DNA of 64,000 bases from Gaoshiqia hydrogeniformans (GCF_049347105.1 NZ_CP186334.1:3286001-3350000), one strand, 5' to 3'. Positions 51,476-61,457 are shown, counted from the first letter of the stretch. Numbers and translations: made by a program. The notes: a model not told the origin generated them from the letters alone.

Positions 51476-52594
51476 ATGAAAACTATCCGATACATTCTTC
51501 AAAAAGAATTCATCCAGGTATTCCGAAACAAAACCATGTTACCCATGATCTTTGTGTTGCCGCTGGTGCAAATGCTGATCCTGGTGTTTGCAGCAACCTA
51601 CGATTTGAAAAACGTGGATATTTATGTGGTTGACCAGGATCTGTCGGCAACTTCGCGCGAACTGACAGGCAAATTTGAAGGTTCGCCGTTTTTTCGCTTG
51701 CACGACGCGTCGTTTGATCTGCAGGATGCCGAGAACAGTTTCAAAAAAGAAGAGGCGGATTTTGTGTTGGTGATTCCGCAGGGTTTTGAACGTTCGTTGG
51801 TCCGTGAAGAAGAGGCTAGAGTGCAGCTGCTGATCAACGCGATTGATGGTAGTAAAGCCTCACTGATTTATTCCTACACCCTGGGGATCCTTTCGGGATT
51901 CAACAAGTCGGTGATTGCCGAATGGAAAGGTCTGCCCGAATTTAACCCACCCAGGCGAATCGAGGTGAAAGACAGCTATTGGTACAATCCCGAACTGGAT
52001 TACAAGTGGTACATGGCGCCGGGCATCCTGGCTATTTTGGTAACGATTATCGGCATGTTTTTGTCGGGCATGAACCTGGTGCGCGAAAAGGAAATCGGCA
52101 CCATTGAGCAACTCAACGTGACTCCCATTAAAAAGTACCAGTTTATTTTGGGTAAGCTGGCGCCGTTCCTGGTCATTGCTTTGTTCGACCTGGCTTTTGG
52201 GCTGATTATTGCCCGCGTGGTTTTCGACCTTCCCATCATGGGCAGCCTGCCTTTGCTGTTTGGTTTTGCTGCCCTTTACCTGGTTGGCGTACTTGGTCTG
52301 GGACTGTTTATTTCGACGGTTACCGAAACCCAGCAGCAAGTAATGTTTGTAACCTTCTTCTTTATGATGATTTTCATCCTGATGGGCGGCATATTCACCC
52401 CGGTCGAAAGTATGCCTCATTGGGCGCAATGGCTCGACCGTATCAACCCAATCTACTATTTTATGCGGATTATGCGCATGGTTGTGCTGAAAGGCTCCGG
52501 TTTTTCCGATTTATTGGATGAATTTGTTTCACTGACCGTGATTGGTGTCTCGTTCTTAAGTCTGGCCATCTGGCGCTACCGGAAAACGAGTTGA
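51476..52594 (+). CDS. ABC-2 type permease (YbhS/YbhR-like, second)
   Basis: The protein is 372 aa and homologous to the preceding permease, with the same topology: one N-terminal helix, a periplasmic domain (about 45-180) and five or six C-terminal helices. NLVREKEIGTIEQLNVTPIKK is the hallmark loop. It is the last gene of the tetR-tolC-hlyD-ATPase-ATPase-permease-permease operon. Confidence 0.92.
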   Translation: MKTIRYILQKEFIQVFRNKTMLPMIFVLPLVQMLILVFAATYDLKNVDIYVVDQDLSATSRELTGKFEGSPFFRLHDASFDLQDAENSFKKEEADFVLVIPQGFERSLVREEEARVQLLINAIDGSKASLIYSYTLGILSGFNKSVIAEWKGLPEFNPPRRIEVKDSYWYNPELDYKWYMAPGILAILVTIIGMFLSGMNLVREKEIGTIEQLNVTPIKKYQFILGKLAPFLVIALFDLAFGLIIARVVFDLPIMGSLPLLFGFAALYLVGVLGLGLFISTVTETQQQVMFVTFFFMMIFILMGGIFTPVESMPHWAQWLDRINPIYYFMRIMRMVVLKGSGFSDLLDEFVSLTVIGVSFLSLAIWRYRKTS

Positions 52595-52660
52595 CCGAAA
52601 GGTAAAAGCACCTTATTTTGGTGGTTTTCGTATATATTCCTGTTAAGAAGAAAGGAGGGA

Positions 52661-53026
52661 ATGATGATACCGGTTATTGAGGGAACGCAATTCGGGATGA
52701 TTACGATCTCGGGCAGACAATATAATTATGATGTGCTGATCCGCCTGAACGGGCAGATTGAAAAACGGAAAAAGAAATTATCGAAGGAGAAATACGGAAC
52801 CTCGCATAAAATTTCGTTGGAAGAAGCAGTTACTATTTATGAGCCAGGAGCAAAACAACTCATTATTGGTACTGGTCAGATTGGCTATGTAAAGCTTTCA
52901 GAAGAGGCAGCTTCGTTTTTTAAGCAAAAGAATTGTCAGGTACGACTGGTTGATACCCTGCAGGCGGTTCACGTATGGAATGCCGCTGAAGGAAAAGTAA
53001 TCGGAATGTTCCATGTTACCTGCTGA
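52661..53026 (+). CDS. Mth938-like domain protein (DUF498/NDUFAF3-type)
   Basis: The protein is 121 aa, a complete single domain. EKYGTSHKISLEE, LIIGTGQIGYVKLSEEA, VDTLQAVHVWN and the C-terminal GMFHVTC are conserved features of the family, whose bacterial role is unclear. The IS element inserted 18 bp after its stop codon, leaving the gene intact. Confidence 0.85.
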   Translation: MMIPVIEGTQFGMITISGRQYNYDVLIRLNGQIEKRKKKLSKEKYGTSHKISLEEAVTIYEPGAKQLIIGTGQIGYVKLSEEAASFFKQKNCQVRLVDTLQAVHVWNAAEGKVIGMFHVTC

Positions 53027-53035
53027 CTATTTTTT

Positions 53036-53044
53036 ACTTAAAAC
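53036..53044. repeat. Left copy of 9-bp target-site duplication
   Basis: ACTTAAAAC, repeated exactly at 54359-54367 immediately outside the other end of the IS. Confidence 0.85.
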
Positions 53045-54358
53045 CACTAGTGTCCCATTAAAATCGGGACGTATTAATAATTAAACAAATTTGGCTCATT
53101 AAGGCTAAAACGTTCTTTGTCATTTTGAAATTTAGTTCTATCAAATAGGTCTCGAAGATTAGTTTTATCTGTTAAAGATATGCTCAATCTGCAAGACCTC
53201 ATATGTGCTTCTATCAAGTTGCATGTCCTTTTGGACGATTGCCACCAAGCAGTAAGTGCACATGGCAGCGTAGATTTGAATCCGAACAGCATTTTCAGTA
53301 GTACCCCAAAACTTTTTGATTTTCAGATGTTGCTTTAACCATTTGAAGAACAGCTCGACTTGCCAGCGGTTCTTGTAAAGTTCAGCAACCTGCAATGCAG
53401 AAATGTGCATTGCATTGGTCAAGAATACAAGCTCACGCTTTTGTTCTTCATCCCAATATCTGACCAATCTAAGATGCTCTGGATAGTATTGCTTAGGATA
53501 AAACCCAGTCAATTCAATTGTTACATCTGAAAGCACGTTCTTGGGCAATCTTCGTTTCCATTTGATCATCTTGCATTGTAGATTCTTTTTGGCTCTTAAA
53601 ACATAGAAAGCTCCTATTTGATGAATCTTATACAACATCTTGAAGTGATTATATGCACGGTCAAATATGTAATATGAGCCTGATTCATAAGGGATCTCTT
53701 TCATGGCAGTAGAGTCGTGAACAGATGCTTCAGTGATATGGAAAAATGCAGGTATCTGTGTCTCCACATCGTATAATGCATGTACTTTGATTCCACCTTT
53801 TTTCTTACGGAACTTCGCCCACCAGAATACCGAAAGGCATAAGTCAATTGTCGTTGAATCAAAAGCATAGACATTGCCTTCAAGCTTGAAGATGTCAGCA
53901 ACGCGTTTCTGCCTGGCTTCGTTTACCAGATAGTAAGCATACTCTTCAAAGATGTGATAGTCCCTGTCTTGATTGGCTCTGGCCAGTGATGATTTTGAAA
54001 TGTTCTTGCCCAATCCCAAATGATAAGATTTGGAGTGATGAGCATCAAGTGCGACGATCAAATCTCTAAGACTTTCACGATTTGACAATTGCCCGAACAT
54101 CAGAGATAGCAATTGATTCCAACAAGTGAAATGCTTCACGTATTTGTCGCCATTGTATTTGGCAACAATACGATTGAATTTGCTTCGATTCAGAAACGAG
54201 ACCAGTTGAGCGAAAACGTATTTGTCTTGATACATATGCAATCAGAATAATCTGATGCAAAACTAAAAATTCAAGTCCGTTCGCTCGAAAAATGGATACA
54301 ACTAACTAAATTTCAAATACATCAAAGAACTTTTTTAGTTTTTAATGGGACGGTAATG
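53045..54358 (-). mobile_element. Intact IS4-family insertion sequence, 1314 bp
   Basis: The terminal inverted repeats are 19 bp with 16 matches (53045-53063 and 54340-54358); the inner 12 bp (GTCCCATTAAAA) are perfect. Exact 9-bp target duplications flank the element. One full-length transposase gene lies inside on the minus strand. Intact ends, duplication and gene point to recent transposition. Confidence 0.93.
53165..54241 (-). CDS. IS4-family DDE transposase
   Basis: The protein is 358 aa. The N-terminal DUF4372-like DNA-binding region is at about 1-75. Catalytic residues are Asp128 in AFDSTT, Asp194 in FDRAYN and Glu296 within the YREK signature (Tyr289, Arg292, Glu296, Lys303), which is diagnostic of IS4. 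No frameshift or internal stop is seen, so the enzyme is probably active. Confidence 0.95.
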   Translation of the reverse strand: MHMYQDKYVFAQLVSFLNRSKFNRIVAKYNGDKYVKHFTCWNQLLSLMFGQLSNRESLRDLIVALDAHHSKSYHLGLGKNISKSSLARANQDRDYHIFEEYAYYLVNEARQKRVADIFKLEGNVYAFDSTTIDLCLSVFWWAKFRKKKGGIKVHALYDVETQIPAFFHITEASVHDSTAMKEIPYESGSYYIFDRAYNHFKMLYKIHQIGAFYVLRAKKNLQCKMIKWKRRLPKNVLSDVTIELTGFYPKQYYPEHLRLVRYWDEEQKRELVFLTNAMHISALQVAELYKNRWQVELFFKWLKQHLKIKKFWGTTENAVRIQIYAAMCTYCLVAIVQKDMQLDRSTYEVLQIEHIFNR

Positions 54359-54367
54359 ACTTAAAAC
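54359..54367. repeat. Right copy of 9-bp target-site duplication
   Basis: ACTTAAAAC, identical to 53036-53044. Confidence 0.85.
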
Positions 54368-54498
54368 ATAGAATTCAGTAAAACCATTTCATATTTTTTT
54401 GGCATATGCTCATCATTTTTTCTAATTTTAACCGGGAAGAATGTGATCAAGTTGCGCCGGAATTTCTTATATTTATTTCAGTCTGTCAGTTATTTCCT

Positions 54499-55056
54499 AT
54501 GAGCGTACCCGATGAGAAGATCTTGATAAACGCATTGAAGCAAAGTGACAAGAATGCATTTGATGCAATCTATTACAGATGTCACAAAAAGCTTTTTGCT
54601 TTCTCATTGAAATTTCTGAAAGACCGGGACGAAACGGAAGATCTGATCCAGAAAGTGTTTACCATTTTGTGGGAACGCCGGTTGCATCTGGATGAAAATA
54701 AGTCGGTTGAAGGCTATCTTTTTCGGATCGTGCGGAACGAGATTTACGATATTTTAAAACTTCGGGCCATCCGCGGGCATTACAGCGATTATGTGGTTAA
54801 CAGCCAGGAGGCAGATTTAGATGAGCTGGAAAAAAAGAAGATAATTGAGCAGGTTTTTCAGTTGGTTGATCATTTGCCTGAGCGGCGCGCTCAAATTTTC
54901 CGGATGAGTAAAGAAGAAGGATTAACTTACAGGCAGATTGCCGAAATTCTGCAGATCTCCGAAAATACGGTGGATACCCAGATCCGCCACAGCCTCGATT
55001 ATTTAAGAAAAGAAATGCACAAACTCAGGCTGATCATCCTGAGCATTCTCCCCTGA
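54499..55056 (+). CDS. ECF sigma factor of the second polysaccharide locus
   Basis: From the ATG at 54499 (MSVPDEKILINALKQSDKNA) the protein is 185 aa, matching the family. A longer in-frame ATG at 54406 would add 31 atypical residues. Region 2 (LKDRDETEDLIQKVFTILWERR, EGYLFRIVRNEIYDILK) and region 4 (LPERRAQIFRMSKEEGLTYR then QIAEILQISENTVDTQIRHS) are clear. It precedes a fecR and an STN-type susC, so it probably directs transcription of this locus. An IS element ends 140 bp before this start, and the native upstream region may have been separated from it. Confidence 0.92.
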   Translation: MSVPDEKILINALKQSDKNAFDAIYYRCHKKLFAFSLKFLKDRDETEDLIQKVFTILWERRLHLDENKSVEGYLFRIVRNEIYDILKLRAIRGHYSDYVVNSQEADLDELEKKKIIEQVFQLVDHLPERRAQIFRMSKEEGLTYRQIAEILQISENTVDTQIRHSLDYLRKEMHKLRLIILSILP

Positions 55057-55150
55057 ATTCTTATTTTCTTCAGAACCTCAAAAAAATAACTTTCCCTTTC
55101 ACGGAAAGAAACGCTTTTCAGGTATTCTTCATTGTAGAATCACGAATACC

Positions 55151-56260
55151 ATGCAAAAGAAGAAGGAAATAAAAGAGCTCCTGGAACGGTTTTCTTTTGG
55201 GAAAATCAGTAAAGCCGAGCGAAAAATTGTATTCGATTTCTTTAATGATCCTGAGAATGAACCCCTTGTTTATGACTGGATCGGCGAGAAATGGAATGAA
55301 ACAGGTGCGGACGAATTAACGGCTGAATTTTCGTCGGCCGACTTACTCAACCGGATTCATCGGAAAATTGAACAGCAAAAACAGTCGGGAGTATCTGTGC
55401 TGAAAAAAGGAAATGCACGTTTGAGCCGAATTGCAAAAGTCGCGTTGCGTTATGCAGCGGTATGCCTGCTTGCCTGGGGCGCCCAATGGTATTGGCTGAC
55501 ACAGCTGTCTGAAAGCGCCGGATCACAAAGCTCTTACAACGAAATTGTTGTGCCGCACGGTTCAAAATCGATGATCGTGTTGGGCGACAGTACCAAAGTA
55601 TGGTTGAACGCCGGCGCCAGGTTTCGTTATCCAACCAATTTTGAACAAAAAGGAAGGGAAATTTTTCTCGAAGGGGAAGCTTATTTCGAAGTCCAAAAGG
55701 ATGAACACCGCCCTTTTTTAGTCAACATGAACGGCATGAATATTAAAGTGCACGGAACCAAATTCAATGTCAGGGCCTATGCCGGAGATACCCGGATCGA
55801 AACGGCCCTGCTGGAAGGTTCGATCGAAGTGATCGGGGTAAAATCAGCGCAGGGCAACGACGATAATTTATTTCTTAAGCCGGGTCAGAAGCTGGTGCTG
55901 TTTAAGGAGATTAACCAAGATGATGCGATTTCGGATCATCAGGGAAACCGTTTTGGCGATTCGGCCCCGGTTAAAATAGCACGTGCAGAACTGACGAACC
56001 TGCTTAGCGCCGAAAACGAAATTGCCTGGTGTGCGGATAAGCTGGTATTTGAACGGCAACGGTTTGATGAAGTGAAAACCAAACTGGAACGCTGGTACGG
56101 CGTAACCATTGATATACAGGATTCGTCGGTCTTGAACTACCGGTTTACGGGAACCTTTGACCAGGAAACTTTTGAACAGGCCATTGGCGCCTTAAAACAT
56201 GCCGCCTCGTTCGAATATGAATTAAATAAGAAACACGTGATCATTAGAAAAAACAAATAA
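55151..56260 (+). CDS. FecR-family anti-sigma factor of the second polysaccharide locus
   Basis: The protein is 369 aa. The cytoplasmic N-terminal part (about 1-95) ends at a transmembrane helix (about 98-114). The FecR domain (VPHGSKSMIVLGDSTKVWLN, GEAYFEVQKDEHRPFLVNM) and a C-terminal DUF4974 domain (FDEVKTKLERWYGVTIDIQD) follow. It holds the adjacent sigma factor at the membrane until the STN domain of the downstream SusC signals. Confidence 0.94.
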   Translation: MQKKKEIKELLERFSFGKISKAERKIVFDFFNDPENEPLVYDWIGEKWNETGADELTAEFSSADLLNRIHRKIEQQKQSGVSVLKKGNARLSRIAKVALRYAAVCLLAWGAQWYWLTQLSESAGSQSSYNEIVVPHGSKSMIVLGDSTKVWLNAGARFRYPTNFEQKGREIFLEGEAYFEVQKDEHRPFLVNMNGMNIKVHGTKFNVRAYAGDTRIETALLEGSIEVIGVKSAQGNDDNLFLKPGQKLVLFKEINQDDAISDHQGNRFGDSAPVKIARAELTNLLSAENEIAWCADKLVFERQRFDEVKTKLERWYGVTIDIQDSSVLNYRFTGTFDQETFEQAIGALKHAASFEYELNKKHVIIRKNK

Positions 56261-56310
56261 ACGAACTTAAAAATAGCGCCTATGTAAAAACTAAGCCTAA
56301 CTAAAAAGTA

Positions 56311-56344
56311 GGGACCAACGAATGCACCACCATTCCCCGGTCCC
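56311..56344 (+). promoter_or_regulatory. Two-part stem-loop in the leader of the STN-type susC
   Basis: GGGACC (56311-56316) pairs with GGTCCC (56339-56344). Inside, GAATG and CATTC form a second perfect stem closing loop CACCAC, with a 3x3 internal loop between the stems. No T-run follows, so it is not a terminator. It lies 48 bp before the susC start codon. Confidence 0.5.
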
Positions 56345-56392
56345 CGTGTGTAAATTAATTCCAGATAAAAATTATTAACACGTATCAATTCT

Positions 56393-59300
56393 ATGAAAAA
56401 AAATTATTACGTACAAGGGAGAGATGCATTAATTTCTCTCTCCGGAAAAATTTTATTAGTCATGAAACTAACTATCGGAATGATCTTATTTTTTGTGTTT
56501 CAGGCTACCGCGGTCATTTCCCAGAACACGGTCGCAACCATAAATGTAAAAAACCTGGAAATGGACCGGTTCTTTACGGAAATTGAACGGCAAACCTCCG
56601 TGAAATTTCTTTACCGCTACGAGAATATTGAAGGGAAACGGGTCAGCGTTAACATGGAGAATGCAACCGTTGATGAGCTTCTTGAAATGGCGCTTCAGGG
56701 CAAAGGGCTCGATTTCAGTAAAATGGGGCATAACCTGATCGTTATTTCCTCAGTAGCCGGTTCCGAACCATCCGCATCGATGCAAAGCAGGAGAGTAACG
56801 GGTAAGGTGACGATCGAATCCGGGCTGCCTTTGCCCGGAGTAGGCATTTCGATCCAGGGAACCACGACCGGAACAATCTCCGACGGAGAGGGAAACTATA
56901 GTCTGGTGGTTCCGAACGACCAGGCTGTTCTTCACTTTTCATTTATCGGTTATACCCCGCAGGATATTCAGGTAGGAAGCCAAACAATCATAAATGTGGT
57001 GATGGTTGAAGAAAAACTGGCGATTGAAGAAGTGGTTGTTACGGCGCTGGGTATCGAAAAAAGTAAAAAGAGTCTGACCTATTCAACCCAGCAGGTCGAT
57101 ATCAACAGCCTGACGGCGATCAAAGATGTTAGCCTGGGGAACGCACTGGCCGGTAAAATCGCAGGAGTTTCCATTACTGCCTCCACCGGGGCCAGCGGTG
57201 TTTCCGGAGATCCGCGTATCATCATCCGCGGCGACCGTACCATCAACGGGGTCGCTCAGCCCCTGGTGGTGGTTGACGGGATTCAGATGGGAACCAGCGG
57301 AGGCGAACTTTCGGGAATTAATCCCGATGATGTGCAAAGCATAAATGTGCTGAAAGGCCCTGCCGCTTCCGCCCTTTACGGATCAAACGCTCAAAACGGC
57401 GTAATTGTGGTGACTACAAAGAAAGGTAAAGCCGGAGCTGCAAAAATAGAAGTCAATTCTGTGACTACTTTCGACTTGCCGTATCTGTATCCTGAGTTTC
57501 AAAACGAATATTCACAGGGAACCGGCGGCGCTTTTAATGCACAGGAGTTTGTGAAAAGCTGGGGGGTAAAAATGACCGGGCAAACCGTGGTCGACTGGAC
57601 AGGGAAAGAAACCAAGCTCTTGCCGCAACGCAATAATGTGAAGGATTTTTTCCGGACCGGAAATAATTTCACCAACAGCTTTTCGTATAGTACCGGAACA
57701 GAGAAATCAACCACCTATTTTTCATACAGCAACACGGTGGCTCAGGGCGTTTTGGAAGATAACAGACTGACCCGGCACAATTTTAACATGCGTTTGAATA
57801 CCGAACTGCTGAAAAACCTGAACATGGATTTTAAGATTACTTATTACCGCCAGCACCTGAACGACAAGCCGGTTACCGGCGACGACTTGTTCAGCCCCAT
57901 GTTCCAGTTGCTGAAAATGCCACGTAGTATCCGGACCGACGATATTAAAGCGGCTTCGTATTATGATAATGAATTCTCGTTGAAACAATTAACCTGGGCT
58001 CCGGGCGCTACAGAAGTGGTGAACCCCTACTGGTCTGAAAAAGGTTACGAAGCGCCGGCTACTACCAACCGGGTAAACACCTTTTTGACCTTGCGCTACG
58101 ATTTTGCCAGCTGGTTATATGTCCAGTTAAGAGGTGGAATGAATATCGCCAATAACGATGAAGAACGAAAAACCTATTGGGATACGCAGTATATTAACTC
58201 CGGACAAGGAAACTATTACACCAGGTTTGGCAAAAATCAAAATATCAACGGCGACGTTTTGCTGGTATTCAACAAAGAACTGGTAAAAAACCTGCGGTTG
58301 AATTTGAACCTGGGGGCCGAAATAAAAGATTCGCAGGCCCGGAGTATGGAATCGAACTCCAACGGGCTGACTGCGGAAAATAAATTTGCGTTGAGTTATG
58401 CCAAAAGTTTGGTCAGCACCGATGCCGAATCGCGCATTCAGCGTCAGTCTGTTTACGGGATGGGGCAACTAAGTTACCGTGATTTGTTATTTCTGGATGT
58501 CACGGCCCGGAACGACTGGAGCTCGACCCTGCCTGCGCCACATGATTATTTTTACCCTTCCGTTGGTTTAACTGCCGTAGTTTCCGATATGTTGACCTTA
58601 CCGGAATTGATCTCTTTTGCCAAACTGCGCGGTTCTTATGCCGAAGTCGGTAACGGCGCCGGTTTTGCCCAGATTTATAATACATACTCTGCCGCTGCAA
58701 CGGGGCCGGTGGGAACATTCTATCCTTCAGGAACGAGAATGCCGATCGACCTGATTCCCGAAAAAACCAAATCATGGGAGGCCGGAGGTGAAATCCGGTT
58801 TATGGATAACCGACTGGGGATTGACTTTACCTGGTACAAATCGAACACACTCAATCAGTTGATCCTGGTTGTTACGCCTGCTACTTCAGGTTACAGCCAA
58901 AGCTGGATCAACTGCGGGAACATTCAAAACAAGGGGATTGAAGTGATGGTTAACGCCATACCTGTAAAAACTTCCGACTTTGACTGGTCAATTGATTTGA
59001 ATTTCTCGAAGAACAAGAATAAGGTGGTTGAGTTGACCGATATCCAAAAGGAATATGAGGTTAGTTCGCCGAACCTGTCACTTGGACAAACCTGGGCAAT
59101 TGTAGGCAAACCGTTTGGCGAAATCTATACCTACGGTTATGTGAAAAATGACGCGGGGAAAATTATTGTTGATTCAAGCGGACTGCCAAAGATTGATTAT
59201 TCGAACACGCCGACCCCCAATACATACCTGGGGAATTTTAATTATGACTGGCAAAGCGGGATGACCAACAATTTGCGTTATAAAAACTGGAATTTGACTT

Positions 59301-59767
59301 TCCTGATCGACCTGAATTATGGCGGGGTCCGGCAATCGGCTACCGAAGCCATGATGCTGGAAACCGGAACAAGCAAGGCTTCTCTCTTTGGCCGTGAAGG
59401 AGGTATCCTGATCGATGGTGTCAAAGATTCAGACGGAACGCCGAATGACATCCGGGTGGATGCCCAGACCTACGCTGCCGCCCTTGGCGGGCGCATCAGC
59501 AACGGGGCCGGAGAACCGTTTAGCCACGAGGCCACCAACTCGCGTTTGCGGGAGTTTTCAGTAGGTTACACGATCCCGTTACGGAGCAATATGGTGAAAT
59601 TGCTGAGGGTTTCCGCAGTAGGGCGTAACCTGTTTTACATCTATAACGGCTGTTCCTGGTTCGATCCCGATGTGACTTATGATGTTGACCGGAACGGACA
59701 GGGAGCAGAAAGCGCCTTTTTGCCGGGTATGCGTACCGTGGGTGTTAATGTCCGGTTTACTTTATAA
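56393..59767 (+). CDS. SusC-like TonB-dependent receptor with STN signalling domain
   Basis: The protein is 1124 aa. The long N-terminal signal region (residues 1-45, ending VISQN) is typical of sigma/FecR-regulated SusC proteins. Residues about 48-120 are the STN domain (MDRFFTEIERQTSVKFLYRY, ATVDELLEMALQGKGL). About 134-210 is the carboxypeptidase-regulatory-like domain, then the TonB-box region (EEVVVTALGIEKSKKS), plug (IIIRGDRT, VVVDGIQ) and barrel. It imports a glycan together with the following SusD and signals its presence to FecR. Confidence 0.95.
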   Translation: MKKNYYVQGRDALISLSGKILLVMKLTIGMILFFVFQATAVISQNTVATINVKNLEMDRFFTEIERQTSVKFLYRYENIEGKRVSVNMENATVDELLEMALQGKGLDFSKMGHNLIVISSVAGSEPSASMQSRRVTGKVTIESGLPLPGVGISIQGTTTGTISDGEGNYSLVVPNDQAVLHFSFIGYTPQDIQVGSQTIINVVMVEEKLAIEEVVVTALGIEKSKKSLTYSTQQVDINSLTAIKDVSLGNALAGKIAGVSITASTGASGVSGDPRIIIRGDRTINGVAQPLVVVDGIQMGTSGGELSGINPDDVQSINVLKGPAASALYGSNAQNGVIVVTTKKGKAGAAKIEVNSVTTFDLPYLYPEFQNEYSQGTGGAFNAQEFVKSWGVKMTGQTVVDWTGKETKLLPQRNNVKDFFRTGNNFTNSFSYSTGTEKSTTYFSYSNTVAQGVLEDNRLTRHNFNMRLNTELLKNLNMDFKITYYRQHLNDKPVTGDDLFSPMFQLLKMPRSIRTDDIKAASYYDNEFSLKQLTWAPGATEVVNPYWSEKGYEAPATTNRVNTFLTLRYDFASWLYVQLRGGMNIANNDEERKTYWDTQYINSGQGNYYTRFGKNQNINGDVLLVFNKELVKNLRLNLNLGAEIKDSQARSMESNSNGLTAENKFALSYAKSLVSTDAESRIQRQSVYGMGQLSYRDLLFLDVTARNDWSSTLPAPHDYFYPSVGLTAVVSDMLTLPELISFAKLRGSYAEVGNGAGFAQIYNTYSAAATGPVGTFYPSGTRMPIDLIPEKTKSWEAGGEIRFMDNRLGIDFTWYKSNTLNQLILVVTPATSGYSQSWINCGNIQNKGIEVMVNAIPVKTSDFDWSIDLNFSKNKNKVVELTDIQKEYEVSSPNLSLGQTWAIVGKPFGEIYTYGYVKNDAGKIIVDSSGLPKIDYSNTPTPNTYLGNFNYDWQSGMTNNLRYKNWNLTFLIDLNYGGVRQSATEAMMLETGTSKASLFGREGGILIDGVKDSDGTPNDIRVDAQTYAAALGGRISNGAGEPFSHEATNSRLREFSVGYTIPLRSNMVKLLRVSAVGRNLFYIYNGCSWFDPDVTYDVDRNGQGAESAFLPGMRTVGVNVRFTL

Positions 59768-59791
59768 TGTAAAATTCTAAATCCCAAGAAG

Positions 59792-61420
59792 ATGAAAAAA
59801 TATATAACAACTTATTCGTTTGTACTGATCCTTTTGTTGTTTGCCGGAATGTGCGTCCTTCATTCCTGTACGGATGATTTTACGGAATACAATACGGATA
59901 AATCTAAAATGATGGCCGTAGGGCCAAAGCAAATGGCCGGCTTATTCTCCCGTACCCAAATGGAAGGAATCAACTGGTTAACTACCGACAACTACAGTCG
60001 TATCTCAAGTACCATGGCTAACCACTTTGCCGGTTATATTGTTTGCGGAATTTCTAACCAGGAAACAAATATCATGAATACCGGCTGGCAAAATACCGGG
60101 TTTAGCCGGATTTATTCCAGCGCTTACCCGCCTCTTCAAAGTGTCTTTGATGTGTCGCGGAATGGCATAAATGATGCCGCTTACAATGTGGGATTGATCT
60201 GGAAGGTATTTTTACTGCACCGCATGACCGATCTTTGGGGGCCTGTTCCCTATTCAAAAGCGGGCAGCGGCGAGGCCGTGGTTCCTTACGAAAGCCAGAG
60301 AGATGTTTATTACATGATGTTTGACGACCTGAACAATGCCGTTACTGCCTTGAACGGCCTGTTGCAAAAAACACCGGGATTGAATGTATTTGGCGCCGGC
60401 GATATGATCTACAACGGCGATGTTGCCAAATGGGTGAAACTGGCCAATACCATGCGCCTTCGTTTGGCCATACGTATTTCCAATGTGGATGCATCAAAAG
60501 CGCAGGCTGAAGCCGAAACTGCTGTGCAATTGGGGACGCTGGAAACCAATGCTGACGATGCTTTGCTGGCAGTAAACAGATGGACCAGCGGCGGCAACGG
60601 AATGCCCCGCATGGAGTCGTTCTACCAGGATGTGATGAGCGCCAGCATGGAAAGTTTGCTGAAAGGCTACAACGATCCCCGCATGCAGGAATTTTTCTCT
60701 CCGGTCGATCCTGTTAATATCACCGATGCTTTCCCCGATGAATTAAAAACAAATGCGGGTGGATATCACGGGATGGCCAACGGCAGCGAGCCTATTTATT
60801 TTCCTTATTTCAGAGCGTATTCGAAGTATGGTCCACGCTTTAAAGACGGCAACCAGTTGGTGACGCCGGTCAATATCATGAATGCTTCGGAAGCCTGGTT
60901 CCTGAAAGCCGAAGGCGCCTGGAGAGGCTGGAATATGGGGAGCGGCACCGCCCAGTCGTTTTACGAAAAAGGGATTGAAATCTCTATCAAACAATGGAGG
61001 GGAACAACCTTTTCATCCACAGCAATTACTGATTATATTAACGGAACGACCACCCCGGTGGCTCCGGGAAATTACCCGTATAACGATCCGCCGATGACGA
61101 ACATCCCGGTAAAATTTTCAACCGACAAAACAACCCAGTACGAGCAGATTATCACGCAGAAATGGCTGGCATTGTTCCCCATCAGTGTTGAAGCTTTCGC
61201 TGAATACCGGAGAACACGTTTGCCAAAAATTTATATGAAGAAGTATTCGGCCAATGCCAATGTCAATCCGGCAAACGGGCAAATCGTAACCCGGCTTCCA
61301 TTTACGACAGGAGAGAAAACTTCTCAGCCCGACGAAGTTGAAAAAGCCGTTCAGTTGCTTGGAGGACCCGACCTGGAAACCACCCCTCTGTGGTGGGATG
61401 TGAATAACAACGGGAATTAG
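59792..61420 (+). CDS. SusD-like lipoprotein (SusD-like_2 type)
   Basis: The protein is 542 aa with a lipoprotein signal (VLHSCTDDFTEYNTD; Cys near residue 27). The N-terminal TDDFTEYNTDKSKM and the central MTDLWGPVPYSKAG are typical of the SusD-like_2 subgroup, which accompanies STN-type SusC proteins. It is the surface-exposed substrate-capture partner of the upstream receptor, 24 bp away. Confidence 0.92.
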   Translation: MKKYITTYSFVLILLLFAGMCVLHSCTDDFTEYNTDKSKMMAVGPKQMAGLFSRTQMEGINWLTTDNYSRISSTMANHFAGYIVCGISNQETNIMNTGWQNTGFSRIYSSAYPPLQSVFDVSRNGINDAAYNVGLIWKVFLLHRMTDLWGPVPYSKAGSGEAVVPYESQRDVYYMMFDDLNNAVTALNGLLQKTPGLNVFGAGDMIYNGDVAKWVKLANTMRLRLAIRISNVDASKAQAEAETAVQLGTLETNADDALLAVNRWTSGGNGMPRMESFYQDVMSASMESLLKGYNDPRMQEFFSPVDPVNITDAFPDELKTNAGGYHGMANGSEPIYFPYFRAYSKYGPRFKDGNQLVTPVNIMNASEAWFLKAEGAWRGWNMGSGTAQSFYEKGIEISIKQWRGTTFSSTAITDYINGTTTPVAPGNYPYNDPPMTNIPVKFSTDKTTQYEQIITQKWLALFPISVEAFAEYRRTRLPKIYMKKYSANANVNPANGQIVTRLPFTTGEKTSQPDEVEKAVQLLGGPDLETTPLWWDVNNNGN

Positions 61421-61457
61421 TTGTCTGAATTACCAACTAACTGTAACCATGATAAAA

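Noticed and set aside
52605..52630. Hairpin CACC/GGTG followed by T-run after the second permease
   Set aside because: Only four perfect base pairs support it, too weak to call a terminator.
54406..54498. N-terminal extension of the second-locus sigma factor
   Set aside because: The 31 extra residues do not resemble sigma factors, and the internal ATG at 54499 gives the usual start and length.
55088..55108. CTTTCC/GGAAAG hairpin between the sigma and fecR genes
   Set aside because: Short stem in A/T-rich sequence without T-run; no clear function.
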